From: UBA2160 sp964588665
GTDB lineage: Bacteria > Chloroflexota > Dehalococcoidia > Lucifugimonadales > UBA1123
Reading direction: 5' to 3'
DNA length: 23,573 nucleotides
NCBI GenBank assembly: GCA_964588665.1
Contig: CAZPQQ010000050.1
Span: 1 to 23,573, forward strand
The stretch's first letter is position 1, and every line of letters begins with the position of its first letter. The notes under the pieces were generated by a model. That model ran no database searches and had not been told where the DNA came from. It was given only the letters and a program-made list of their open reading frames with translations. Shown in pieces: positions 15,567 to 23,455 of the stretch. Position numbers and translations under genes: made by a program.

Positions 15567-16643
15567 ATGCTTGAACAATTCCATGTGCCGGAAGACATCG
15601 CGATTCGAGTGCCGCAAGAAAACATGCGCTCGACCGTCGAGGACATATTCCGCAAGATGCAGATGCCCGAGGAAGACGCGGTCCAGGCCGCCGACGTGCT
15701 TATGTACGCGGACATCCGAGGAGTCGAGTCCCATGGCGTCAGCAACATGATGCGTGCGTACGTCGCAGGTTTCCAGCAAGGCCGCATCAATCCGAACCCG
15801 GACTGGAAGATCATTCGACAGGCGGCGGCAGTCTGCACGATCGACAGCGACAAGGGCCACGGTCTCGTGATTGGCCCCGCTGCAATGAACATCGCCATCG
15901 AGCGTGCCGAAAAGTACGGCATCGGCTCAGTGTCGGTGACCAACGGCGCCCACTTCGGCGCGGCTGGATACCACGCGATTATGGCGCTGGAGCATGACAT
16001 GATCGGCATCGCGATGACCACGGGCGGAGTGAGCGTGCTGCCGACGCAGGGGTCCGAGCGGATGGTCGGGTTGAATCCGATCGCCATAGCGGCGCCGGGA
16101 CGCAACGAGCCGCCCTTCATATTCGACGCCTCGATGAGCTCGGTTGCGGGCAACAAGATCATATTGGCGAAACGTCTCGGGGTCGACGCGCTGCCGGCGT
16201 GGGTGGCCGGGCCCGACGGCGCTCCGATCATGGACGCACAACCGGTCCCTGACGATTTCAAGATTCTGCCGCTTGGCGGGACGCGCGAGATCGGGTCGCA
16301 CAAAGGCTACAGCCTCGCGGTGATGATCGAGATCCTGTCCGGGGTGCTGTCCGGAGGCGCAGCCGGTCCGCTCCGACGCGGGGGAGCCTCCCATCACTTT
16401 ATCGCCTACAAGATCGACGCCTTCGTGGACGTCGACCTGTTCAAAGACGACATGGACGCGTACATGGCGGCGTTGCGAGAGTCCGCTCCGGCGCCGGGCG
16501 AAGACCGTGTCGTTTACGCCGGACTCCCGGAGCACGAAGAGGAGATCGAGCGCCTAGAACACGGCATCCCATACCACCCGGAGGTCATCGAGTGGTTCCA
16601 GAGCATCACGGCCGAGTTGGAGTTGCCAGACAGGTTCGCCTAG
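15567..16643 (+). CDS. Ldh-family (malate/L-lactate/ureidoglycolate type 2) NAD(P)-dependent dehydrogenase
   Basis: 358-residue member of the LDH2/MDG2 fold, which oxidises or reduces small 2-hydroxy acids such as malate, lactate, sulfolactate or ureidoglycolate with NAD(P). Seen are the N-terminal YADIRGVESHGVSN (47-60, conserved His56), NGAHFGAAGYH (126-136, catalytic-type His129), the LNPIAIAAPG segment and the C-terminal GSHKGYSLAVMIEILSGVLSGG region that helps bind the nucleotide. The ATG at 15567 is used because GAGGGA lies about eight bases upstream; upstream codons in the same frame are not family-like. The stop is TAG. A PPOX-type gene follows 66 bp later on the same strand. The exact substrate is not predictable. 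Confidence 0.9.
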   Translation: MLEQFHVPEDIAIRVPQENMRSTVEDIFRKMQMPEEDAVQAADVLMYADIRGVESHGVSNMMRAYVAGFQQGRINPNPDWKIIRQAAAVCTIDSDKGHGLVIGPAAMNIAIERAEKYGIGSVSVTNGAHFGAAGYHAIMALEHDMIGIAMTTGGVSVLPTQGSERMVGLNPIAIAAPGRNEPPFIFDASMSSVAGNKIILAKRLGVDALPAWVAGPDGAPIMDAQPVPDDFKILPLGGTREIGSHKGYSLAVMIEILSGVLSGGAAGPLRRGGASHHFIAYKIDAFVDVDLFKDDMDAYMAALRESAPAPGEDRVVYAGLPEHEEEIERLEHGIPYHPEVIEWFQSITAELELPDRFA

Positions 16644-16709
16644 CGTCCGCCGCCGGGCGTCAATCCCGAGTGGCGTCAGGTCCGCTCAAATGGCGAGGAG
16701 GCCCATCCG

Positions 16710-17144
16710 ATGGTGCAAATGCCCCAGTCCCAGGTTCAGTCGTTCTTCGAGACGCCCAGATTCGCCGTGTTCGGCACGAACTCGGTCGACGGCCCGCCCC
16801 AGCTAACGACGGTTTGGTTCTTGTACGAGTCAGGCGCCGTGTACATCGGGATCGAAAGGGCCAGCGTCAAGTATCGCAACCTGGCCAGAGATCCGCGGAT
16901 GGCCCTATGCATCGACGGAGAGCATCCGGACGGCCGGACGGTGGTCGTGTCCGGCGTCGCCGAGATCATCGAGCCGGGGGCTCCGGAGTTCGACCAGATC
17001 AACTGGCGGCTCGTCCGGCGCTACCACGACAGCGACGACGAGGCACGGCAATATCAAGAATCGATGCGCGACGTGGACTCGGTGCTGGTCAAGATGACGC
17101 CGGACAGAATTGTCGGTCTGGACTACGGCGCCGAACAAGCTTAA
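16710..17144 (+). CDS. PPOX-class (pyridoxamine 5'-phosphate oxidase-like) flavin/F420-dependent protein
   Basis: 144-residue split-beta-barrel protein of the pyridoxamine-phosphate-oxidase-like superfamily that binds FMN or F420. The pattern FFETPRFAVFGTNSVDGPPQLTTVWF (12-37) followed by VYIGIERASVKYRNLARDPRMALCI is that of the PPOX/F420 (TIGR03618-like) group rather than of true PdxH. Such proteins reduce diverse substrates or act as flavin reductases. GAGGAGG lies about eight bases before the ATG. It is likely co-transcribed with the Ldh-type gene. It converges with the LLM oxidoreductase gene, leaving 13 bp between stop codons. The presence of two possible F420 proteins side by side supports but does not prove F420 use. 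Confidence 0.88.
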   Translation: MVQMPQSQVQSFFETPRFAVFGTNSVDGPPQLTTVWFLYESGAVYIGIERASVKYRNLARDPRMALCIDGEHPDGRTVVVSGVAEIIEPGAPEFDQINWRLVRRYHDSDDEARQYQESMRDVDSVLVKMTPDRIVGLDYGAEQA

Positions 17145-17157
17145 CGCGCCGCCGCCG

Positions 17158-18102
17158 CTACTGGAAGGCGGAGATGACTTCCTCGTCCAATGCCTGCAAA
17201 GCTTCCGTGCTGCTGGGCCGGGGGGCGAACATGATCTCGACGGCGCCCTCTTCGATGAATTCGCCAACACGTTCGATGATGTAGCTGGCGGTCCCTGCCA
17301 CTGTGCCTGGCCCCACACGCTGGATGAACTCGTTGGCCGCAGTCTGGTCGCTCGAAAGCATTGTCGGCATGAACACCGTGTGCTTGATCTCTCCCGGATC
17401 GCGTCCGACGTTTTCACAGTGCCGGTTTATTACGTCGACCTTGCGTCTGTACAGTTCCAGCGACATCCCGCCAAGCGCCCGATTCGCTTCGGCGCCAACT
17501 GCAAATCCGTCGAGATTCCATATGTCACCATACCTCGCCAGGGTGCGCAACGTCCGTCGCTCTCCCATGCCTCCCACCATGATCGGTACGTGAGGTGATT
17601 GGAAACATCCAGGCGACAACGGGGCGCTGTCGAGCTGATAGTGCTTGCCCTGGTAGTCGACCGGAGTATCCGAGGTGAACAGCGCCCGGATTAGCTCGCA
17701 AGCTTCTTCGAAACGATCTTGCCGATCGCGCACGGACGGGTACTCCCAACCGTAGGCTTCGTGCTCGCGCTTGAACCACGCGGCGCCGATGCCAAGGGTG
17801 AATCGACCGTGTGAGATCTGGTCGGTCGTCGCGGCCATCTTGGCGACGTGCGCCGGGTTGCGATAAGTGTTCCCGGTCACCAGATGCCCCATGCGGAGCT
17901 TCTCGGTCATGCCGGCGACCGCCGCGGTTAGCATCCAGGCTTCGTATGCGGGCTGGTCCTCGGCGCCTTTCCATGCCGAGGGCGGAACGAAGTGGTCCGG
18001 GAACCACACGCTGTCCCAACGCCCGGCCTCCAAAGTCTCGACTGCCGCGCGGATGTCGTCCCACGTCGTGGTATAGCTAGCTATCGATGCACCGAATTTC
18101 AT
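17158..18102 (-). CDS. LLM-class flavin/F420-dependent oxidoreductase
   Basis: 314-residue luciferase-like TIM barrel. Family blocks are KFGASIASYTTTWDDI at the start, DSVWFPDHF (29-37), LRMGHLVTGNTYRNPAHVAKMAAT, SHGRFTLGIGAAWFKREHEAYG (the nearly universal LLM block) and PIMVGGMGERRTLRTLARYGD. This makes it similar to F420-dependent (TIGR03560-like) members. The reaction is probably hydride transfer to or from an organic substrate, or a monooxygenation; the substrate is unknown. AAAGGA lies seven bases upstream of the ATG. It is the last gene of a co-directional set with the SDR and MaoC genes (146- and 84-bp gaps). Confidence 0.92.
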   Translation of the reverse strand: MKFGASIASYTTTWDDIRAAVETLEAGRWDSVWFPDHFVPPSAWKGAEDQPAYEAWMLTAAVAGMTEKLRMGHLVTGNTYRNPAHVAKMAATTDQISHGRFTLGIGAAWFKREHEAYGWEYPSVRDRQDRFEEACELIRALFTSDTPVDYQGKHYQLDSAPLSPGCFQSPHVPIMVGGMGERRTLRTLARYGDIWNLDGFAVGAEANRALGGMSLELYRRKVDVINRHCENVGRDPGEIKHTVFMPTMLSSDQTAANEFIQRVGPGTVAGTASYIIERVGEFIEEGAVEIMFAPRPSSTEALQALDEEVISAFQ

Positions 18103-18248
18103 CTATGTTCCTTTCGTTGCCTCGGCAACGCTCTGGCCGGGTTGTTCTCGGGTTGGTTGTTCATATCGCCCGCGACCGGTCGGCGGCTAACCGCCATTCC
18201 GACGTGACATCAACGGAACGCTTGAGCGGTCATGCCTTTGCCTACATC

Positions 18249-19046
18249 TCAGAGAAGCGACCGTGACCCGCCGCCGTCGAAGTTGATGCACGCGCCGGTG
18301 AGGAAGCCGGGTTTCTCCGAGCACAGGAAAGCCACCAGCGCGCCTACTGGCTCAGGCCAACCGAATCGTCCCATCGGCAGGTGTCGTGAGTAGAACTCTT
18401 CCATTGCTTCGGGAGACTGGGTCTTGGACCACAGGTCGCGTCTGCCTCCGGGGTACGTGACGATGCCCGGGGCGACCATGTTAACCAGTATCGAGTGGGG
18501 CGCCAGTTGAATCGCCATATGTTTGGACATGGCGATGAGCGCGGCCTTGGCGCTCATGTACCCCATCAGGCTGTCGCGCGTCATTTCGAAGTCGGGGCCG
18601 AACTCTCTGCCAGTCACGGAGCCGATGTTCACAATTCGGCCCCAACGTCGTTCTTTCATGCCGGGGAGAGCAAGTCGAATGAGACGAATGCCAGGGAACA
18701 GGTTCCGATCGAAGTTCAGTTGCCAATCCTCGTCCGACATGGTGTCCACGGTCCCTGCCGCGGCGCCGCCGACGGCGTTCACGACGATGTCAACCGCTCC
18801 GAGCTCCGCCACCGTCTCCTGGTAAAACCTCTCGAGGTCTTCCTCTATAGTGACATCGGCGCACACGCCAATGGCGTCGCCGCCGAATCCTTGGACTTCC
18901 TTCACAGCCTCGTCCAGGTCGGATTGATTTCGGGCGCAGATGGCCACCTTGCAACCCTCTTCAGCCAAAGCCATGGCCGAGGCCTTCCCCATACCCTTGC
19001 TGGCGCCCGTCACCATGGCGACACGCCCATTGACTCCCAGGTCCAT
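18249..19046 (-). CDS. SDR-family oxidoreductase (3-oxoacyl-ACP reductase-like)
   Basis: 265-residue classical short-chain dehydrogenase. The Rossmann motif TGASKGMG is at 13-20, NAVGG at 90-94 (NAG-like), and the catalytic Ser143 (IGSVTG), Tyr163 and Lys167 (YMSAK) are all in place; APGIV is at 192-196 and the C-terminus is typical (FLTGACINFDGGGSRSLL). Arg39 after the second strand (CARN) suggests NADP(H). AAGGAGG lies five bases upstream of the ATG. Its place between a MaoC-like hydratase and an LLM oxidoreductase suggests hydroxyacyl or cyclic-alcohol oxidation in a degradation route. That is inference from neighbours only. Confidence 0.93.
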   Translation of the reverse strand: MDLGVNGRVAMVTGASKGMGKASAMALAEEGCKVAICARNQSDLDEAVKEVQGFGGDAIGVCADVTIEEDLERFYQETVAELGAVDIVVNAVGGAAAGTVDTMSDEDWQLNFDRNLFPGIRLIRLALPGMKERRWGRIVNIGSVTGREFGPDFEMTRDSLMGYMSAKAALIAMSKHMAIQLAPHSILVNMVAPGIVTYPGGRRDLWSKTQSPEAMEEFYSRHLPMGRFGWPEPVGALVAFLCSEKPGFLTGACINFDGGGSRSLL

Positions 19047-19130
19047 CCTGTCCTCCTTGCCAACCTTGGCTCCCTAACCGTCAGTAGCTCGAACTAGCCT
19101 TCGCGGGCCGTTCAGCCGAATCGAAATCGA

Positions 19131-20147
19131 TCACTGGGGGATGATGTGAACCGTCCCACGCTTGCTGGTGGACACGATCTGGCCGCGCTGATTCTCGATG
19201 ATCGACTCGCGGGTCGTCATGAGCAAAGTTCCGCTGCGTCCTGTCTTCTCGTACGGCTCGGTCCATCGGGTGTAGCCGGACAATGCGTCGCCGGGGTGGA
19301 TGTCCGCGTACCACTGGAAGTCGCAGAAACCGTCTCCCGCTCCGACAGCAGTTCGCTGCCGGTCGATGGACACCATCGGGAAGATGCTCTTCTCACCGGC
19401 CACAACTGCCTCGGCGTCCATCTCGAACCTGCGCCAGTCGGCGTCCATCGGCTCGACGAATGTCGGCGGCGGGACGATCCCCCCGCGAACGGTCTTAGCG
19501 GCGTACTCTTCGTCGCGAAACAGAGGATTCGGGTCTCCCACGGCATCGGCAAAGGCCGTTATCCAGGGCCGTTCGACCTGAGACACCCAGGGCGTCCACC
19601 ATTCGCCGATGTGCTTCATCCACTCTCCGGGGTCGCCGTAAGCAAGACGCTCGCCCTTTATCGTGCCGTTCCGGTCGTGGTCAGCAATGGGCGGGGCCGG
19701 ATAGGCCGCGGCGCGCCCGTCCTGGCTCGGCAGGGCCACCGTAAACTGGCCAGGCGTAGTCGTCTGCCCTTCGGGATTCTCGATCCACGCGTCACAGGAG
19801 ACGAGGCAGGCGTCTTCGGTCTCCTCTTTGCCGACGACCCTGGCGCGCACCGTCATGGTCTGGTTGACGAAATCCGGCGCCCGGTAGGTGCTGCCCATCT
19901 TCAGCACCAGTCCGTTCGGCCCCATGAAATCGGTGGCCATCTGCGCGATGCAACCGGCCTTGAGCATGCCGTGGACGATGATACGCCCCCATTTCCCGCG
20001 AGTAGTGGTCTCCAGGTCATAATGAGCTTCTGAATAGTCTCTGGAAGCTCCGGCGTACTTGACCAGCTTCCGATTGGTGACAGGTTTCGGGATGGAAGGC
20101 AGCTCCATTCCGATTTCCACGTCCTCGAAATACGTCTGCTCAGGCAT
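19131..20147 (-). CDS. FAS1-like/MaoC double-hotdog dehydratase
   Basis: 338-residue protein with two hotdog domains, as in FAS1-like dehydratase (MaoC-type enoyl-CoA hydratase 2) proteins. The N-terminal half carries the hydratase signature YAGASRDYSEAHYD (31-44, Asp37 and His42) and IVHGML (57-62). The C-terminal half has a second, degenerate hotdog (ADAVGDPNPLFRDEEYA and the GGIVPPPTF segment). The expected reaction is hydration of an enoyl-CoA or dehydration of a hydroxyacyl-CoA. ATG 20147 is used because AAGGAG lies eight bases upstream; the open frame upstream to 20303 lacks family similarity. It is the first gene of the MaoC-SDR-LLM set and divergent from the TIM-barrel gene. The unusual Trp richness of the middle section (all TGG) also shows that Trp is normally encoded by TGG here. 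Confidence 0.9.
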   Translation of the reverse strand: MPEQTYFEDVEIGMELPSIPKPVTNRKLVKYAGASRDYSEAHYDLETTTRGKWGRIIVHGMLKAGCIAQMATDFMGPNGLVLKMGSTYRAPDFVNQTMTVRARVVGKEETEDACLVSCDAWIENPEGQTTTPGQFTVALPSQDGRAAAYPAPPIADHDRNGTIKGERLAYGDPGEWMKHIGEWWTPWVSQVERPWITAFADAVGDPNPLFRDEEYAAKTVRGGIVPPPTFVEPMDADWRRFEMDAEAVVAGEKSIFPMVSIDRQRTAVGAGDGFCDFQWYADIHPGDALSGYTRWTEPYEKTGRSGTLLMTTRESIIENQRGQIVSTSKRGTVHIIPQ

Positions 20148-20377
20148 CGTCACGTCTCCTTGGGGTTCGATTCTCGGTTCTGCATATTGCCGCGCAAAGT
20201 TGCCGTCCTGTCTATAGCGGCACGCATGGCCAAGACTATCAGGGCGCCGAGGTCGAGTCCACTGCTGGGCGGTGCTTCGCGACTCGCCAGGATAGGGCGT
20301 CACGCGTGTGTTGTACCATGGTCCGTACGGGAAATTGCAACGACTGCTGAAAGAACAACGGACGTAGGTGAAATATC

Positions 20378-21208
20378 ATGAAAATCGGGGCTATTACGAA
20401 CTCTTGGGGACTTCAGATCGACGGCGAGAACCTCCCGACTCTGGTGCGCGATGCCAAAGAACGAGGATCGAAGCACATCGAGCTCAGGCAGACGTTCCTC
20501 GGTGCGTGCGAAACCGGTTCGGGCGACGAATGGCGTCCGGTGATCGGCAAGTTGCAGTCGTTGGCGGATGAGTTCCCGGACCTGTCGTTCAACCTGGCGT
20601 TGGCTTTGCCATGGATGTCCGGAGGTGTGTCGCCGGACGGCGAACTCTTTCAACAGGCGCTGGAAGCGGCGAAGACGGTGGACCGCGATGCGCCGCATCT
20701 GCGACTCGTGGACCCGGCCCAACAAGACAGGGTGTGGCAAAGTCCAGACGACATACCCGAGGCGGCTATGTCGGTCGCGGAGTTGGCCAGCGAGGCCTCG
20801 ACGCAAGGCATAACGCTATCCTTGGAGAACTCGTGGCAGTCCACCGGCGCTCTGACGATTCTTGTCGAGAAGTGCAGAGAACAGCTCTCCAGCGACGAGG
20901 GCAGGCGCCTGGGGTTGTGCATCGACCCTGCCAACCAGGTATTGAGACAGCCGGAGACCGACGCGCTAGGTGAGCTCGACGCTGTTCCTTTGGAAATGCT
21001 CAAGATCGTGCATTTCAAGCAGGTTCGCGACGGCAGCCTGATCCCAACCGTCGACGACGGCGAGGTCGACTGCGCTCGAATGGTGAGGATCCTCGATGCT
21101 AAAGGTTATACGGGACCGGCCATTTTCGAGATCCCTTCCCACGAGGACGCGTTCGACAATCTTTCCAGCAGCATGGCCTACGTAGAAAGGCTCTCGTCGA
21201 ACGACTGA
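20378..21208 (+). CDS. Sugar phosphate isomerase/epimerase-family (AP endonuclease 2-like) TIM barrel
   Basis: 276-residue TIM barrel of the xylose-isomerase-like superfamily, which includes hydroxypyruvate isomerase, tagatose epimerases and inosose dehydratase. Putative divalent-metal ligands are Glu150 (LSLENSW), Asp183 (CIDPAN), His212 (KIVHFKQ) and Glu251 (AIFEIPSHEDAF), in the usual order and spacing. The ATG at 20378 follows TAGGTGA by about seven bases. It is the first gene of a plus-strand set with an AtzG-like protein and an amidase, starting 94 bp and 285 bp later. That context suggests an isomerase or lyase step around an amide- or carbamate-bearing compound, but the substrate is unknown. 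Confidence 0.88.
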   Translation: MKIGAITNSWGLQIDGENLPTLVRDAKERGSKHIELRQTFLGACETGSGDEWRPVIGKLQSLADEFPDLSFNLALALPWMSGGVSPDGELFQQALEAAKTVDRDAPHLRLVDPAQQDRVWQSPDDIPEAAMSVAELASEASTQGITLSLENSWQSTGALTILVEKCREQLSSDEGRRLGLCIDPANQVLRQPETDALGELDAVPLEMLKIVHFKQVRDGSLIPTVDDGEVDCARMVRILDAKGYTGPAIFEIPSHEDAFDNLSSSMAYVERLSSND

Positions 21209-21302
21209 CCACACCGACGAGATGAAGCGCCGGACCGAGGCTGGACCCGGCCCACAATCCGGCCTTAACCCAAGAGACTGCCGCCACTGCGAGGTTCACG
21301 CG

Positions 21303-21497
21303 ATGACAGAGTTGACCAACGGAGACATCAAGGCGATGGCGAAAGCCGTCGGGCTCGACATCCAAGAACCGGAGCTCACCGAGGTTGGATACAGCCTCAA
21401 TGCCATGCTGGAGGCAATGGACGCGATCGCTCCGCCAGGCGTCAACGCCGTCGAGCCGATCGCTGTGATATCGCCGGACCCGGAGGCGAGGTCATGA
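21303..21497 (+). CDS. AtzG-like / GatC-like small amidase partner (DUF4089 type)
   Basis: Small 64-residue protein directly before an amidase gene, with its TGA overlapping the amidase ATG (ATGA), so translation is coupled. The composition and pattern (a helical start, a LTEVGYSLNAMLEAMDAI helix, then NAVEPIAVISPD) resemble AtzG, the short helical partner of the AtzE hydrolase, and more distantly GatC, which wraps around GatA. It would stabilise the amidase as a heterotetramer. GAGG lies eight bases upstream of the ATG. The open frame extends upstream to 21222 but that part shows no family similarity. The assignment rests on length, pattern and context rather than on a catalytic motif. Confidence 0.75.
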   Translation: MTELTNGDIKAMAKAVGLDIQEPELTEVGYSLNAMLEAMDAIAPPGVNAVEPIAVISPDPEARS

Positions 21498-22921
21498 CGT
21501 CGCAAGGACTCGCATTCATGTCCGCGACTGAACTGGGCGGAATATTGCGCGACAGAAAGGCGTCGCCCGTCGAGGCTGTGGAGGCGTACCTGCAACGCAT
21601 CGAGCAACTCAACCCGAGCCTGAACGCCTACATCACAGTGCTGGCTGACGAAGCGATGGCGTCTGCCCGTCAGGCCGAGGCGGAGATCGCCGCGGGCAAG
21701 CACAAAGGACCCTTGCACGGCGTGCCCGTCGGCGTGAAAGACCAGATCCACACCCAGGGAATCCTGACCACCGACGCATCCAAGATACGAGCCGACTTCG
21801 TACCGAACCGGGACGCCACAGTGGTCGCCAATCTGAAGCGGGCCGGCGCCGTGATAATCGGCAAGCTGAACATGACCGAATTCGCCATGGGCGACCCGAT
21901 AACGTCGGCGTTCGGCGTCACCTGCAACCCCTGGGACACCATCCGCAGTCCCGGAACGTCGAGCACCGGTTCAGGCGCCGCGACGGCCGCGTTCATGTGC
22001 GCCACGTCACTTGGCGAGGACACCGGCGGCTCGGTGCGAGGGCCCGCGGCCAACTGCGGTCTCGTGGGCCTGCGACCGTCGTGGGGGCGGGTCAGCCGCT
22101 TCGGCGTCGATGGCGCGTCGTGGTCGCTGGACACCATCGGACCGATATCCCGAACGGTGGAGGACTGCGCCGCGACCATCGGTGCCATCGCCGGACGCGA
22201 TTCCAACGACCCGTACACCTGGGAGGCGCCGGTTCCCGACTACCGAGCAGCCCTGACAGGCGACATCCGCGGGACCAGAGTAGGGGTGGTTCGAGAGCTG
22301 ACCGGACCGGAAGCGCCCGGACTCGATGAACAAACGAGGCGGGCCGTGCTCACCGCCGCCGAAAAACTGGCAGAGTTGGGGGCCGAAGTCGAGGAAGTGT
22401 CGATTCCGCTGGCGGCCCAAGCCGGTGTCGCCAGCCGCGTGATCAGCGCTGTCGAGCGCGTCAGCCTCCGTCCGGAATGGATTCGCGATCGACCGCAAGA
22501 CTTTCACCACAACACTCGAATCGCATTCATGACCGGCGAGGTTATCCCCGCACAGACCTACTACAAAGCGCAGAAGCTGAGAACGTTGATGCGCCGTCAG
22601 GCGTTGGAAGCGCTGGAACGGTATGACGTGTTGGCCATGCCGACGACCTCAGGACCAGCCGCGGTGATGGATCTGCGCCCAGGCATCAGGAGCAAAGAGC
22701 AGGCGGCCCATGCGCTGAAAGAAGGCGCCTACCGAGGTTTCTTCAGCATGGTCAGCGGACCCGCGCTGTCGATATGCTGCGGCTTCACTTCGGAAGGCGA
22801 AGGGGCGTTGCCGTTGGCGCTGCAACTCGCCGGTCGGCCCTTCGACGAGTCCACCGTCCTGCGCGTCGCCCACGCCTACGAGCAGAACACCCCGTGGCAC
22901 AATCGCCGCTCGCCGGTGTGA
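21494..22921 (+). CDS. AtzE-like / GatA-family amidase
   Basis: 475-residue amidase-signature hydrolase that cleaves C-N bonds of amides or carboxyureas. The Ser-cisSer-Lys triad can be placed at Lys82 (GVKDQIHT), Ser156 (PGTSSTGSGAA) and Ser180 (GEDTGGSVRGPA). The glycine-rich loop reads PGTSSTGSG instead of the common PGGSSGGS, a mild divergence. The preceding AtzG-like gene and the length favour the AtzE-type (1-carboxybiuret hydrolase-like) group over true GatA, and no GatB is adjacent. GGAGG lies seven bases before the ATG. The final Cys-rich patch SICCGF is an odd detail. It is the last gene of the isomerase-AtzG-AtzE set; a MITE-like element follows 59 bp after the stop. Confidence 0.9.
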   Translation: MTSQGLAFMSATELGGILRDRKASPVEAVEAYLQRIEQLNPSLNAYITVLADEAMASARQAEAEIAAGKHKGPLHGVPVGVKDQIHTQGILTTDASKIRADFVPNRDATVVANLKRAGAVIIGKLNMTEFAMGDPITSAFGVTCNPWDTIRSPGTSSTGSGAATAAFMCATSLGEDTGGSVRGPAANCGLVGLRPSWGRVSRFGVDGASWSLDTIGPISRTVEDCAATIGAIAGRDSNDPYTWEAPVPDYRAALTGDIRGTRVGVVRELTGPEAPGLDEQTRRAVLTAAEKLAELGAEVEEVSIPLAAQAGVASRVISAVERVSLRPEWIRDRPQDFHHNTRIAFMTGEVIPAQTYYKAQKLRTLMRRQALEALERYDVLAMPTTSGPAAVMDLRPGIRSKEQAAHALKEGAYRGFFSMVSGPALSICCGFTSEGEGALPLALQLAGRPFDESTVLRVAHAYEQNTPWHNRRSPV

Positions 22922-22980
22922 CATCCGATGACGGCAGGGTCGCGCCGGGATAATTCGTTGCACAAGCTTGGGCAACCGGC

Positions 22981-23157
22981 CTAGTGTCCTATCTCCGAAG
23001 TTCGCTCAACAATTACGGGCGATCGACGACCCTTCGACAGGCTCAGGGCGAACGGAGTGGTGAGTCCCCCCCCTGTTCGTGGTGAGCCTGTCGAACCACA
23101 GCGCCGCTCAAGTTCACGACTCGATTCGTGCGACGAACTTGCGATTCAGGACACTAG
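22981..23157. mobile_element. MITE-like element with terminal inverted repeats (copy 2)
   Basis: 177-bp non-coding element bounded by imperfect 24-bp inverted repeats: 22981-23004 begins CTAGTGTCCT and 23134-23157 ends AGGACACTAG; ten outer and seven inner positions match exactly. The TA in each outer CTAG could be a duplicated TA target, as for IS630/Tc1-type transposons. Nested inside is a second inverted repeat: left arm 23031-23055 (CCTTCGACAGGCTCAGGGCG...) and right arm 23073-23099 (...GCCTGTCGAACCAC). A more degenerate copy is at 13098-13296 and a solo inner arm at 152-178. Confidence 0.75.
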
Positions 23158-23191
23158 TTACAGCACGTAATCAGTACGCGGACACAGAGCG

Positions 23192-23436
23192 CTACTCCGG
23201 GATGCGTAGCTGATCGACCATGTACGAGGGGTTTTCCAGGACTTGATCTTCGCTTCACGCTGCCGTGCTTCTGGCAGCGATTCAATCTCTCCGGTATGCA
23301 CGAGCCGCCACGGACGAGCTGACCGAGTCGATTTGCTCATTCCGATGTTGTATTGTGCGAGCCGAGCGAAGTCTTTGGTGGAGGCGATGTAATAACGGCT
23401 GGTGGTCTAACTGTGGACTACCTACGCTGAAAACAT
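23192..23436 (-). pseudogene. GIY-YIG endonuclease, dead (two amber stops and a frameshift)
   Basis: From ATG 23436 the minus strand reads MFSA-stop-VVHS-stop-TTSRYYIASTKDFARLAQYN, then GMSKSTRSARPWRLVHTGE and EARQREAKIKSW, a clear single-domain GIY-YIG endonuclease (about 81 residues). TAG stops lie at 23422-23424 and 23407-23409, where family members usually have Tyr and often Gln or similar. After IKSW a one-base loss in the T run at 23232-23235 shifts the frame. Restoring it gives the normal ending KNPSYMVDQLRIPE and a TAG at 23192. The second motif is YYIA instead of YYIG. Three lesions make it non-functional. It starts 19 bases after the CCA of a tRNA-Ala 3' half on the same strand. Confidence 0.8.
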
Positions 23437-23455
23437 CGTGGCAGATAGGGAAAGA

